Source: CAVRUZ01 sp963724495 (GTDB lineage: Bacteria; Actinomycetota; Actinomycetes; Propionibacteriales; DAIQRJ01). Taken from it: a stretch of 64,000 nt of DNA. Location of the stretch: positions 507,598 to 571,597 of the forward strand of contig CAVRUZ010000006.1 of assembly GCA_963724495.1 (NCBI GenBank). The letters run 5' to 3'. Below the pieces are notes generated by a model. That model ran no database searches and was not told where the DNA came from. It was given only the letters and a program-made list of their open reading frames with translations. The translations under genes and the position numbers were made by a program. Positions 18,072-26,717 of this stretch are shown here, piece after piece; within the stretch, counting starts at the first letter, position 1, and each line of letters starts with the position of its first letter.

Positions 18072-20543
18072 GTGAGTACTGCGCCGTACCGCGGTCCGGG
18101 CGACAAGCCCGGGCGACCCGCCGACGGCGACGGGCGGCGGCGGCGGCGCGGCCCGGTTGCCGCCGACGGCGGAGTCCTCGGCGTGCTGGAGCGATGGCGC
18201 GCCGATCCGGAGGCCGGCGTCGTCCATGTCCACGAACTGCCGGCCCGCAAGGGCGCCGAGGCGCGTTGGCCGGAGTGGCTGCCGCACGACGTGACCCAGC
18301 AACTGGTCGCGGCCGGCATCAGCCGGCCGTGGCGCCACCAGTTGACGGCAGCCGAACTGGCTCGCGCCGGACGGCATGTGGTGATCGCCACCGGCACCGC
18401 CTCCGGGAAGTCACTCGCCTACCTGCTCCCGGTGGCCGAACAGGCCTTCGCCGGTCAGGGCCTCCCGCCGGCCAAGCGACCGACCGCGCTCTACCTGTCA
18501 CCCACCAAGGCGCTTGGCCACGACCAGGCCAGGGCCCTGGTCGAGTTCGACCTGCCCGGCCTGCGGGTCGCGACGCTCGACGGCGACAGCTCCGACCCCG
18601 AGCGGGAGTGGGCCCGTCGTCATGCCGGCTACCTGCTGACCAATCCGGACATGCTGCACCGGTCGATCCTGCCCCGGCACGAACGGCACCGGCGGCTGCT
18701 GGCAAACCTCGCGTACGTCGTCATCGACGAGTGCCACCACTACCGCGGCGTCTTCGGCACCCACCTGGCGCAGGTCCTCCGGCGCCTGCGGCGTATCTGC
18801 CGGTTCTATGGGGCGGACCCGGTGTTCGTCCTCGCGTCGGCCACCGTGGCGGCGCCCGAGGTCACCGCCGCTCGCCTCGTCGGTTCGCCGGTCGAGAGCG
18901 TCACCGACGACACCTCACCGCGCGGCCGGCTGGCCTTCGCCTTGATGCGCCCGGAAGACGATCCTCGCCAGCCAGGAGCTGCCACCGCCCACGCCCACAC
19001 CGCGAAAGTCCTGGCCGATCTCGTCGCCGCCGACGCGCGCACGGTGGCCTTCGTCCGATCCCGCCGGTCCGCGGAGACCATCGCGCTCAGCACCCGCGGG
19101 CGGCTCCGCACGCACGATCCGGTCCGGGCCGCGCGGGTCGCCTCCTACCGGGGTGGCTACCTCGCCGAGGACCGGCGCGTGGTGGAGCGGGCCCTGACGC
19201 GCGGAGACCTGCTGGCGGTCGCCGCGACCAACGCCCTGGAGCTGGGTGTGGACATCACCGGGCTCGATGCGGTCGTCCTCGCCGGCTTCCCCGGAACACG
19301 AGCCTCGCTGTGGCAGCAGGTGGGCCGGGCGGGACGGCGCGGACAGGACGCGGTCGCGGTCCTGGTTGCCGGAGCCGACCCGCTCGACCAGTACCTCGTC
19401 AGCCATCCGGAGCTGCTGTTCTCTGCCGGACTCGAGGCGACCTCGTTCGACCCGGACAATCCCTATGTGGTCGCGCCGCACCTCGCCGCTGCCGCCGCGG
19501 AGCTGCCGCTCACGCCGGCCGACCTGGTCACGTTCGGAGCGCACGCGCCCCGTCTGGTCGACGAGCTGGCGTCGGCCGGACTGCTCCGCCGCCGCACGGC
19601 CGGCTGGTTCTGGGCACGGCGGTCACGGGCCAGCGACCTCACCGACATCCGCGGTGACGGTGCGGCTCAGGTCACCATCGTCGAGGTGGGGACGGGCCGC
19701 CTGATCGGGACCGTCGACGCGCACTCGGCCGACACCACCGTGCACGACGGCGCGGTGTACCTGCACCAGGGCGAGACGTACCTCGTCCTCGGGTTCGACC
19801 TGCGCGCCGGAGTCGCCGTCGTCCGGCCGGCCCCGTCGCTCGGGTACACCACCGCGCCGCGCGTGCAGAGCTCGGTGACCATCCGCCGAGTCCGGCAGGA
19901 GCAAGGCTGGGGCGCGGCGCACGTGCACTTCGGCGACGTCCGGGTCACGGCGCAGGCGGTCGGCTACCTGCGACGCCGCTCCGGCACCGGCGAGGTCATC
20001 GGTGAGGTCGCGCTCGATCTGCCCGAACGTCACCTCGACACGTCGTCGGTCTGGTTCACGCTCGACCCCGCCGCGGTGGCCTGCTCCGGGATCGTCCCCG
20101 GCGCTGTTGCCGGTGCCGCGCACGCGGCCGAGCACGCCGCGATCTCGCTGCTTCCCCTGGTCGCCAGCTGCGACCGCTGGGACGTGGGCGGCCTGTCGAT
20201 CCGCGAACATCCACAGACGGGAACCGTCACGGTGTTCGTGCACGACGGGCTTCCCGGTGGCGCCGGACTGGCGGAGCGCGCCTTCGGCACCGCGGAGCAC
20301 TGGCTTGCCGCCACTCGGACCGCCATCGCCACCTGCCGCTGCGAGGACGGCTGCCCGTCGTGCGTGCAGTCGCCCAAGTGCGGCAACGGCAACAACCCCC
20401 TCGACAAGCAGGCAGCGGTGCATCTGCTCGACGCCGTGCTCGCCGATGCACCCGCCACCCGGCCGGATCCGCCACAGGACGGGCCTCCCGGTCCACTAGC
20501 GTTGGCCGCGTCGGCCCGCCGGTCGCCGACGGGAGGACTGTGA
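18072..20543 (+). CDS. DEAD/DEAH-box helicase with C-terminal DUF1998 cysteine cluster (MrfA/YprA-like)
   Basis: The product is 823 aa. The RecA-1 lobe has motif I in VIATGTASGKSLAYLLP and motif II as DECH in VIDECHHYRGVFGTH. Motif III is LASATV. The RecA-2 lobe has TNALELGVDITGLDAV and QQVGRAGRRGQD. The last ~75 residues hold the four-Cys module CRCEDGCPSCVQSPKCG of DUF1998 proteins. Relatives include Bacillus MrfA (YprA), a 3'-5' helicase of a mitomycin-lesion repair pathway, and mycobacterial Rv3649 at the same chromosomal position. A DNA repair role is inferred. The GTG start at 18072 was chosen from the MrfA-type N-terminus and a -10 box 6 bases upstream. Confidence 0.88.
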   Translation: MSTAPYRGPGDKPGRPADGDGRRRRRGPVAADGGVLGVLERWRADPEAGVVHVHELPARKGAEARWPEWLPHDVTQQLVAAGISRPWRHQLTAAELARAGRHVVIATGTASGKSLAYLLPVAEQAFAGQGLPPAKRPTALYLSPTKALGHDQARALVEFDLPGLRVATLDGDSSDPEREWARRHAGYLLTNPDMLHRSILPRHERHRRLLANLAYVVIDECHHYRGVFGTHLAQVLRRLRRICRFYGADPVFVLASATVAAPEVTAARLVGSPVESVTDDTSPRGRLAFALMRPEDDPRQPGAATAHAHTAKVLADLVAADARTVAFVRSRRSAETIALSTRGRLRTHDPVRAARVASYRGGYLAEDRRVVERALTRGDLLAVAATNALELGVDITGLDAVVLAGFPGTRASLWQQVGRAGRRGQDAVAVLVAGADPLDQYLVSHPELLFSAGLEATSFDPDNPYVVAPHLAAAAAELPLTPADLVTFGAHAPRLVDELASAGLLRRRTAGWFWARRSRASDLTDIRGDGAAQVTIVEVGTGRLIGTVDAHSADTTVHDGAVYLHQGETYLVLGFDLRAGVAVVRPAPSLGYTTAPRVQSSVTIRRVRQEQGWGAAHVHFGDVRVTAQAVGYLRRRSGTGEVIGEVALDLPERHLDTSSVWFTLDPAAVACSGIVPGAVAGAAHAAEHAAISLLPLVASCDRWDVGGLSIREHPQTGTVTVFVHDGLPGGAGLAERAFGTAEHWLAATRTAIATCRCEDGCPSCVQSPKCGNGNNPLDKQAAVHLLDAVLADAPATRPDPPQDGPPGPLALAASARRSPTGGL

Positions 20544-21451
20544 TGATCGTCGTAGGGGTCGTACTCCTCGTGCTGGGGCTGATCGCCGCCATCGGTGTGT
20601 TCGGCGGTGGGACCGCCTACTTCACCCTCGCCGTCGGATCGATCACCTGGGCAACGAACTCCGCACAGGTCTTCCTGACCGGTGCGGCGGTGATGCTGGT
20701 GATGGCGGCCGGCGCACAGGTCACCTGGATCGGCTGGAAGCGCCAGCACCGGCAGAAGAAGGACGTGCGCTCCCTCCGCCGATCGGCCGAGGCGGCGGGC
20801 GTCGGCACAGCGCCGGCCGCGGACACCGGCCAGGAGACGCCAGCAGTGGAAGCCGCCGGATCCGAGGCGGGCGATGACGCCACGAAGCCAGCCGATGGCG
20901 AACCTGCCGGAGCCAGTGCTGCCGAGCCCAGTCACGAGCCCGCCCAGCGCCCAGATCCCGGCGACGAGATCCGCACCAGGCCGCTCGATCGCGAGCATCG
21001 GGGCGACACCGAGCGCTGACCCGGACAGCCGACCGGCCGCTCCGATGGGGATGGCCGGTCCAGCCCGCGCCCGTGACGTCCACTCCCAGCGGTGCGATCC
21101 CCACGACACATGGCTACCGACCTGAACCGAGACCACGAGACCGTCGGTGTCGCAGTCGATGAGCTCGACCCGCATCGCTCGAGACACGTCGCCCGCAGAC
21201 CTGCAGGCGGCACCTGCACCTTCGGCCGCGTGCACCGCCGCTGACAACGCGGCGAGATCGGCGGCGTTGTCGGCCTTGTGCGAGAGCGCCAGGGCGCCGG
21301 TGACGAAGACCGCGACCGTGAACATGGCCAGCTCGACTGCGATCCAGCCGAGTGCGAATGCCGTTGCCACGCCTCGTTGACCAGCAGCGCCAAGTCGTCG
21401 GCGCACGACCTCGGCTCCGCGGGCATCCATCGCGCTGTCAGACGTGGTCAC
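20030..21451 (-). CDS. TadE-like protein (Rv3654c type) with an unusually long open 3' end
   Basis: The first ~150 residues match small Rv3654c-type secretion/pilus proteins. They contain GQRGVATAFALGWIAVELAM as a single membrane helix, then SHKADNAADLAALSAAV and a conserved Cys pair, ending near SRARAGPA. Homologues stop about there (near 21030). Here the frame stays open to 20030 (473 aa), antisense to the small membrane protein gene and the helicase 3' end. The extension is Arg/Gly/Cys-rich and looks non-native. A lost stop codon or an unseen indel is likely. The GTG start at 21451 overlaps the stop of the upstream tadE (GTGA). It is the last gene of the tad operon. Confidence 0.55.
   Translation of the reverse strand: MTTSDSAMDARGAEVVRRRLGAAGQRGVATAFALGWIAVELAMFTVAVFVTGALALSHKADNAADLAALSAAVHAAEGAGAACRSAGDVSRAMRVELIDCDTDGLVVSVQVGSHVSWGSHRWEWTSRARAGPAIPIGAAGRLSGSALGVAPMLAIERPGADLVAGIWALGGLVTGLGSTGSGRFAIGWLRGVIARLGSGGFHCWRLLAGVRGRRCADARRLGRSAEGAHVLLLPVLALPADPGDLCAGRHHQHHRRTGQEDLCGVRCPGDRSDGEGEVGGPTAEHTDGGDQPQHEEYDPYDDHHSPPVGDRRADAANASGPGGPSCGGSGRVAGASASTASSRCTAACLSRGLLPLPHLGDCTHDGQPSSQRQVAMAVRVAASQCSAVPKARSASPAPPGSPSCTNTVTVPVCGCSRIDRPPTSQRSQLATRGSSEIAACSAACAAPATAPGTIPEQATAAGSSVNQTDDVSR
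20497..20502 (+). promoter_or_regulatory. -10 element for the small membrane protein gene
   Basis: TAGCGT lies inside the 3' end of the helicase gene, about 40 bases before the ATG at 20543. The mRNA would have a short leader with GGGAGGA at 20531-20537 as ribosome binding site. Confidence 0.45.
20543..21019 (+). CDS. Small membrane protein with acidic low-complexity tail
   Basis: The product is 158 aa. Two hydrophobic segments lie at about residues 3-25 and 42-65, followed by a basic patch (WKRQHRQKKD) that would sit on the cytosolic side. A long Ala/Glu/Asp/Pro tail then runs to the end. No family is recognised. The ATG overlaps the helicase stop, with GGGAGGA six bases upstream, and a separate -10 box is visible. 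The open frame on the opposite strand (TadE-like gene) runs through the whole locus, so the two genes compete for the same DNA. The strong ribosome site and membrane segments favour this one. Confidence 0.6.
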   Translation: MIVVGVVLLVLGLIAAIGVFGGGTAYFTLAVGSITWATNSAQVFLTGAAVMLVMAAGAQVTWIGWKRQHRQKKDVRSLRRSAEAAGVGTAPAADTGQETPAVEAAGSEAGDDATKPADGEPAGASAAEPSHEPAQRPDPGDEIRTRPLDREHRGDTER

Positions 21452-21896
21452 TGCCCAGGCCCTGCCGATCGCTCGATTCCGGGTTCGCTCGCCACGGCGC
21501 TCGTCGAACCCACCCGGACGCCACCGAAGCGGCGCAGGATGCCAGGCCCGGTGACCGTCGCGCTCACGTCGACCCGGACGACGCCGCCTGCCGTGCTCGT
21601 GTCGAACCGGGCCCCGCGGGAGCGGTCAGTCTGCCCAGGTCGAGGCTGCGGGATTCGGGCTCTCCGCGCGCGAGCGCCCGAGCGACATCCCGCGAGGCGT
21701 CGACGCACCGCACCTGGGCGACACCGACGGCCACGACGAAGAGCATGGCGACGGCGACGATCACCAACCCCATGGAGACGATCGCCGTCTCAGCCGTGAC
21801 GACACCTGCCTGCGGCCGTACGGCAGCAGGGCCAGCGTGCCTACGTGCTGGGGCCGGCCACCGCCTCGGTGACCGGCCCTGGAGCATCGACCTCAC
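21448..21896 (-). pseudogene. TadE family pilus-assembly protein, one frameshift
   Basis: The N-terminal frame has QAGVVTAETAIVSMGLVIVA, a processed-pilin-like TadE helix, followed by VRCVDASRDVARALARGE. The C-terminal frame resumes as ARFDTSTAGGVVRVDVSATV and ends at 21448. The frames join if one G is added to the GGGG run near 21619-21628. The span of 449 nt is one short of a multiple of three. The GTG start at 21896 overlaps the preceding DUF4244 stop, as expected for the compact operon. Corresponds in position to Rv3655c. Either a sequencing error or a recent loss. Confidence 0.75.
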
Positions 21897-22117
21897 AGCA
21901 CCTTCTGCCCGGTGATCAAGCTCAGCAGCCATTCGATGATCCTCATCAGGAGGCCGAACACTGCGTCGTTGGTCAGGACCTTCAGGAGGATCCCACCGAA
22001 CCCGACCGCTGCAACGGCGGCAATGGCGTACTCCGCGGTGACCAGACCGGCCTGGCGCCGGGCGGACGACTTGGCGAGGGAACGCGTGGCCTTGCGAACA
22101 GCGATGGTGGACGACAT
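21893..22117 (-). CDS. DUF4244 Flp-type pilin-like protein 2
   Basis: The product is 74 aa. A basic N-terminus is followed by RRQAGLVTAEYAIAAVAAVG, which resembles the Gly-x4-Glu-Tyr cleavage and assembly motif of Flp/Tad pilins, with the helix continuing for about 25 residues. It ends with a hydrophobic segment (LMRIIEWLLSLI). It corresponds to Rv3656c in the mycobacterial locus. It is the second of two similar genes and most likely encodes the structural subunit or a variant of it. ATG start with GAGGAGCAC upstream. Confidence 0.8.
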   Translation of the reverse strand: MSSTIAVRKATRSLAKSSARRQAGLVTAEYAIAAVAAVGFGGILLKVLTNDAVFGLLMRIIEWLLSLITGQKVL

Positions 22118-22282
22118 GCGTGCTCCTCACACTCGCCGGAACCGCCGGCTTCGGTTGACTGGAAGGAACCAGCCACATGTCCAACCCTGGCTGGGAAATC
22201 GTCGCTCGCGCCGGGATGTGGCCTTGCTGTGCACGAGTCGCGGATCCGCGACTTGGTGTGGACAACGTGGCCTGACCAACGG

Positions 22283-22489
22283 TCACAGGATGTCCAGCGT
22301 GAAGAGCCACCCGAAGAGCCGTAGGAAGACGCCGAGCAGCAGGTCGTGGACGACAGGGGTTCTGATGACCAGGAGGAACACGGCGCCGAAGAGAACGGCG
22401 CCGACTGCAACCATCGCGTACTCGACCGTCACCGCCCCGGCCTGCGCGCGTCCGCTTCGCCAGTAGGCAAGGACATTGCGGGGTGACAC
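22283..22489 (-). CDS. DUF4244 Flp-type pilin-like protein 1
   Basis: The product is 68 aa, with RAQAGAVTVEYAMVAVGAVL (Gly-x4-Glu-Tyr pilin-like motif) and a terminal amphipathic segment (VFLRLFGWLFTL), the same plan as the gene at 21893-22117. I chose GTG 22489 because GGGAGG lies just upstream and the longer open frame is not pilin-like. Two pilin-like genes in tandem would allow a mixed filament or differential expression. The 138-base gap to the tadC-like gene and the 165-base gap to the second pilin gene are the only loose spacings in this operon. Confidence 0.75.
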   Translation of the reverse strand: MSPRNVLAYWRSGRAQAGAVTVEYAMVAVGAVLFGAVFLLVIRTPVVHDLLLGVFLRLFGWLFTLDIL

Positions 22490-22628
22490 GGGACCTCCCG
22501 AGGCTCGGCCGATCCGGCGCACACTGCGCCGATCCGGCCACAGTGCGCCGACAACCACGAGTTCCTGAGTCGATTGGTCAACGTGTGCAGGGATCTGCTC
22601 ACGATCCACACCTGTGGACAGCGAGGTG

Positions 22629-23390
22629 TCAACGTAGGCTGGAGATCATGCTTCCGATGACCGAGGCGATCACCGGCACGAGCCCGACGGCCACGAACGC
22701 CGGGAGGAAGCACAGACCGAGTGGCAGCGTCGCCTGTACGCCCACGGCCCGGGCCCGCTGCAGCGCATGGGCGCGGGCGGCCGCACGCGCGTTGTCGGCG
22801 AGTCCCTCCATCGCCTCGGCAGCGGGCGCACCGGATTCCAGGGCACGCACCAGTGTCCGCCCAGCCCGTGCGGTGGCCGGATGACGCGTGATCGGCAGCC
22901 AGGCACTGGCCGGGTCCGCGCCCATGTCCAGGCCTGCGGCGACTTCGGCCAGACGCTCCCCTAGCGGCCCCGGCATCGTGCGCGCCACGGCTGCGACCGA
23001 TTCGGCAACCGGGCGCCCTGCCCGCAGGCACGCACCGATGAGACAGGCGGCCAGCGGCAGGCTGGCGGTGAGCTGGCCAGTGACCTTCTCGTCAGCGCCG
23101 GTGACCAGGCGTGCGAGGACACGTGGTGCGAGGGCCGCCGCCACCCCTCCTGCCAACAGGCCGGCCCAGCCGCCGACGACAGCCCAGGCCGCAACTCCGA
23201 ATGCCAGTGGGGCTCCCTGCCTCCAGAGTCTGGTGCTCGACGGCCGAGGTCGATCAGGGCCACGGACGCCTGCCCGAGTCACTCGATGCAGCCGGGTGGT
23301 TGCCACCGACGGCCGGAACCACAGCTGCCGCAGCTGCCGCAGCACAGACGATCGCCATGACGTGCTGAGCGACCAGATGCTCGTGCTCAC
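22629..23390 (-). CDS. Type II secretion/pilus platform protein, TadC-like
   Basis: The product is 253 aa. Membrane segments lie at about residues 55-90 and 225-250, flanking a helical T2SSF domain: LTASLPLAACLIGACLRAG, GPLGERLAEVAAGLDMG and ARTLVRALESGAPAAEAMEG-like helices. It is the inner-membrane platform subunit of the tad machine, equivalent to Rv3657c/Rv3658c-type proteins. The GTG start at 23390 overlaps the tadB-like stop by four bases. The frame is open far upstream, but that part is antisense-like Arg-rich sequence and was not included. Confidence 0.85.
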   Translation of the reverse strand: MSTSIWSLSTSWRSSVLRQLRQLWFRPSVATTRLHRVTRAGVRGPDRPRPSSTRLWRQGAPLAFGVAAWAVVGGWAGLLAGGVAAALAPRVLARLVTGADEKVTGQLTASLPLAACLIGACLRAGRPVAESVAAVARTMPGPLGERLAEVAAGLDMGADPASAWLPITRHPATARAGRTLVRALESGAPAAEAMEGLADNARAAARAHALQRARAVGVQATLPLGLCFLPAFVAVGLVPVIASVIGSMISSLR

Positions 23391-24235
23391 GTGCTGTCCC
23401 GGGTCACCAGACGCTCCACCCACACCAGTCCCAGCAGCGCGAGCGTCGCGCCGACACCCAGGCAGACAAGGCCGAACACAGTCGACAGCAGCGTGTGCGG
23501 AACATCGACGCCGAGAGTGAAACCCAGGGCCACGCCGGCGAGCGGCAGAGCCGCGAGGAGGCGGGCCGTCGCCCGGGGACCGGCGAGCTGGCCGTCGACC
23601 TCGCGCCGGACCTCCTGCTGAGTCAGGAGTTCGGACAGCACGCGTTCCACCACGCCGGCGAGGGCGGCACCGCTTGCCTCCGAGGTTGCCCACGCGCTGG
23701 CCAGCGCAGCCGCGGCGGGGGACGACGGGATCTCGCGCAGCGCGGCGGCGACGTTGCCGCCGAGATGCAGTTGCCGGGCGGCCGGCAGCAGTTCCGGACA
23801 TGCCGATCCGGCTGCCTCGAGGGCCTGCGGTGCCGACCGGCCGGCTCGAAGCTGGGCGGCCATGACCTCGCAGGCCTCCTGCCATCGCTGCGATCGCTCG
23901 GTCCGTGCGGTTGCCGCGCGACGGTGCGCGTAGGCGATCCACCCGGTGAGGAGGCCTCCGGTGATCAGCCCGCCGCGCAACGCACCGATGCGCACATCCC
24001 CGGCAGCTCCGAACAGCGCGGCACCGGAGGCGGTGCCGCCGAGGAGGAGCAGCAGGCAGAGCCAGCGCGGCGGAGCCTGGGACAGGCGCACGAGCGGGCC
24101 GCCAGTCCAGCGCCCTCCAGCCTGAACCTCGTCCCCGATCCCGCGCACCCGCAGGAGCACCGGCCCAGGTACTCCGCCCCCGACCACCACGGCCGCGGCG
24201 AGCAGCAACCCGGCGGCGACCGATGCCGTCAACAT
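23387..24235 (-). CDS. Type II secretion/pilus platform protein, TadB-like
   Basis: The product is 282 aa. Hydrophobic segments occur at about 3-25, 55-75 and 85-105, with a pair near the C-terminus (LLAALPLAGVALGFTLGV; FGLVCLGVGATLALLGL). A T2SSF domain sits between them, with EVMAAQLRAGRSAPQALE and a GAALAGVVERVLSELLTQQE helix. It pairs with the TadC-like gene to form the membrane platform. Its 5' end overlaps the end of tadA by seven bases. Confidence 0.85.
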   Translation of the reverse strand: MLTASVAAGLLLAAAVVVGGGVPGPVLLRVRGIGDEVQAGGRWTGGPLVRLSQAPPRWLCLLLLLGGTASGAALFGAAGDVRIGALRGGLITGGLLTGWIAYAHRRAATARTERSQRWQEACEVMAAQLRAGRSAPQALEAAGSACPELLPAARQLHLGGNVAAALREIPSSPAAAALASAWATSEASGAALAGVVERVLSELLTQQEVRREVDGQLAGPRATARLLAALPLAGVALGFTLGVDVPHTLLSTVFGLVCLGVGATLALLGLVWVERLVTRDST

Positions 24236-25500
24236 GGCCGCGTCGCGCGACCTGGGAGCCGTGCTGTCAGAAGGTCATCGAGGATGTCGGCACCAGGCCC
24301 GAGCACGGTGCGGCCGTCCCCAGGGCACGTCACAGCAGGCAGACAGCGAACGAGGGCTGCCGAATCCATCGTCAGCACACTGACACTGTCGACAAGACGG
24401 CTGCCGTCGGCACCTCGGCGCATCGCCACCACGACCTCGATGGCGGCCGCGAGTTGGCTGTGGACCGCCTGCCGGTCGAGTCCCGCCGCAACGCCGAGGG
24501 CCTCCATCCGCGCCGGAACCTGCGTCGCCCCGTTGGCATGCACGGTGCCGCAGCCACCTTCGTGACCGGTGTTGCAGGCAGCCAGCAGGTCGACCACCTC
24601 GGCGCCGCGAACCTCGCCGACGACGAGCCGATCCGGCCGCATGCGCAGGGCCTGTCTCACCAACGTGCGCACGGTGATCTCGCCGACGCCCTCGGCATTC
24701 GGCGGACGTGACTCCAGGTGCACCACGTGCGGATGGTCGGGCATCAGCTCGGTGCTGTCCTCCACGATCACCAGCCGCTGGTCCGCCGGCACCAGCGCGA
24801 GCAGCGCGGCGAGCAGCGTGGTCTTGCCCGACCCAGTGCCGCCGCAGATCAGCAATGAGAGCGACGCGGCCACGACATCGGCGAGCAGGCCCGCGAGTTC
24901 AGGCGGCATGGTGCCGGCCGCCACCAGCTCGTCGAGCCCGAACGACCTGCGCGCAGGTATCCGTACCGAGATGGCGGTCCCGTGCCGCGAGATCGGCTGC
25001 AGCACCGCATGCAACCGCTCACCGGTGGGGAGCCGCGCGTCCACATAGGGATGGGCATCGTCGAGCCGCCGTCCCGCCAATGCCGCGAGCCTGGTGGCGA
25101 GGCGACGGACCGCGGCCTCGTCCGGTAGCCGCACGTCGACGGGCTCCAGACCTCGCCCGCGGTCGACGAAGGCGCGTCCCGGCCCGTGCACGAGCACGTC
25201 GGTGACCGCGGGATCGGCGAGGAGCGGCGTCAGTACCCCCGCGCCAGTCAGCTCGCGTCCGAGTTGCTCGGCGATCGCCAGAACCGCGTGGTCGCCGAGG
25301 AGACTGCCGCGCGCACGGAGCGCCTGAGCCACCCGCGCGGGCGTCGGAGGTCCGCCACCCCGGGCGAGATCGCCGCGGACCTGGTCGATCAGCTCCTCCG
25401 GCAGCTGCACATCGGGGTCACCGGCCCGGTCGGCGACCAAGTGGGACGGCCCGTTCCCGCGGCTGCGCGCGGGAGCCGGTGACAGCAGGCTGGAGTTCAT
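24229..25500 (-). CDS. Secretion/pilus ATPase, TadA/CpaF family
   Basis: The product is 423 aa. This is the hexameric motor of the tad pilus. The N-terminal domain carries VTDVLVHGPGRAFVDRG. The ATPase core has Walker A in LLICGGTGSGKTTLLAALLA, the Asp box VIVEDSTEL and LVVGEVRGAEVVDLLAACNT, with the GHEGGCGTVHAN His-box just after. All core motifs are present, so the enzyme should be active. The ATG at 25500 overlaps the cpaE stop. Equivalent to Rv3659c. Confidence 0.93.
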   Translation of the reverse strand: MNSSLLSPAPARSRGNGPSHLVADRAGDPDVQLPEELIDQVRGDLARGGGPPTPARVAQALRARGSLLGDHAVLAIAEQLGRELTGAGVLTPLLADPAVTDVLVHGPGRAFVDRGRGLEPVDVRLPDEAAVRRLATRLAALAGRRLDDAHPYVDARLPTGERLHAVLQPISRHGTAISVRIPARRSFGLDELVAAGTMPPELAGLLADVVAASLSLLICGGTGSGKTTLLAALLALVPADQRLVIVEDSTELMPDHPHVVHLESRPPNAEGVGEITVRTLVRQALRMRPDRLVVGEVRGAEVVDLLAACNTGHEGGCGTVHANGATQVPARMEALGVAAGLDRQAVHSQLAAAIEVVVAMRRGADGSRLVDSVSVLTMDSAALVRCLPAVTCPGDGRTVLGPGADILDDLLTARLPGRATRPC

Positions 25501-26594
25501 CCGGCCACGTCATGGCGGCGGTCGCGTCGCCCGGGCACGAGGAGTTCGGCGACGAGGTCGGCGCACAACCCGGCCAGCGGACCTCGACGGCGGGGCGGCG
25601 CCTGCCCCCTCTCGAGCATCGCGGGAAGGCCGGGCTCAGCGGCCACCTCACCGATGAGCTCGACCCCCAGGGAGGCGGCGATCGTCTCGGCCGGCAGACC
25701 GGACGGGGCAGGACCCCGCACCACGACCTCGACGCGCGGGGCGACCCCGCGGAGGCCGAAGAGCACTCTGCCCGCCGCGGCGACGGCACGGACCTCGGCA
25801 GGCACGACCAGCACCGTCAGCTGCGCGCTCGCCAGCGCCTCGTCGGCGGCAGCGGTGCGGTGGCGGGGCAGGTCGACGACCACGAGTTCGCTCGAGCGGG
25901 CACCGGCGTCGAGCACGGCGCGCATGGCCTCGGCCGGGACCGTGAGCACTTCGCCGCGATCCCACGACAGCACCGAGAGGCCAGTCATCCCCTTGCCCTT
26001 CGGCGTCGGCAGCTGCGACCTCAGCGCCTGGCCAGACAGCCGGCCGCGCGTGTCGACCAGAGCGGGCCAGCGCATGCCGCCGCACTCCTCCTCGCCGAGG
26101 ACGAGGTCGATCCCGCCGCCCAGCGGGTCGCCGTCGACGAGCATCGTCTCGACACCGCTTCGAGCACCGGTCACGGCCAGCGCGCACGCCAGCGTCGAGG
26201 CACCGGCTCCCCCACGTCCGCCGACGACGCAGACGCGGATGGCATGCCGATCGGCACCCTCGGCGACGTCGGCGAGCAGCTGGGCGAGGTATCGCTCGGC
26301 GTCGGGGAGGAAGAGCACCTCCTCAGCACCCAGGGCCACCGCCCGCTGCCAGACCGACGCGTCGTCCAGGTCGCGCCCGAGAAGCACCACGCCGGACCGC
26401 CGTGGCAGCGGGCCGGCCAGCAGCAGCTCGTCGGCCTGGTCGTCGCCGACGATCAGGAGCGGAACCTCGGTGGCGTCGCGTCGGGCCGTGTCGAGATCGC
26501 CCTGAACGTCGAGCCCAACGCCGGCAGCGGCCGCCACCCGTCCGGCCGCATCCACGAGGGCGGGGTCGGCCGAGATCAGGAGCGACCGCCGCAT
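25497..26594 (-). CDS. CpaE/Ssd-like septum-site/pilus localisation ATPase
   Basis: The product is 365 aa. The N-terminal domain (about 1-120) is receiver-like without a phosphorylation site. The C-terminal MinD/ParA-like domain (about 130-360) starts with CVVGGRGGAGASTLACALA. The deviant Walker A lacks the usual signature Lys (KGGxGKT becomes GGRGGAGAST), as in mycobacterial Ssd (Rv3660c). DGDPLGGGIDLVLG and LVVVDLPRH are the later ParA motifs. It probably positions the tad machinery or affects division. I chose ATG 26594 (MRRSLLISADPAL), because the open frame upstream has no homologous sequence. It is the first gene of the tad operon. Confidence 0.85.
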   Translation of the reverse strand: MRRSLLISADPALVDAAGRVAAAAGVGLDVQGDLDTARRDATEVPLLIVGDDQADELLLAGPLPRRSGVVLLGRDLDDASVWQRAVALGAEEVLFLPDAERYLAQLLADVAEGADRHAIRVCVVGGRGGAGASTLACALAVTGARSGVETMLVDGDPLGGGIDLVLGEEECGGMRWPALVDTRGRLSGQALRSQLPTPKGKGMTGLSVLSWDRGEVLTVPAEAMRAVLDAGARSSELVVVDLPRHRTAAADEALASAQLTVLVVPAEVRAVAAAGRVLFGLRGVAPRVEVVVRGPAPSGLPAETIAASLGVELIGEVAAEPGLPAMLERGQAPPRRRGPLAGLCADLVAELLVPGRRDRRHDVAG

Positions 26595-26717
26595 GCGGCC
26601 GGGTTCCACCGGTTGCTGACGCGTGTGCGGGTGCCACCACTGCCTCCACTGGGTCGGCGCCGGAGATCCGGCGGGCGGCCCACTGCCGGCGTGGGCCTGA
26701 CCGCCGACAATGCGCCC

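Noticed and set aside
23391..23942. N-terminal extension of the TadC-like gene
   Set aside because: Arg-rich sequence out of frame with the true tadB-like gene; the GTG at 23390 with a GTGA overlap fits the operon.
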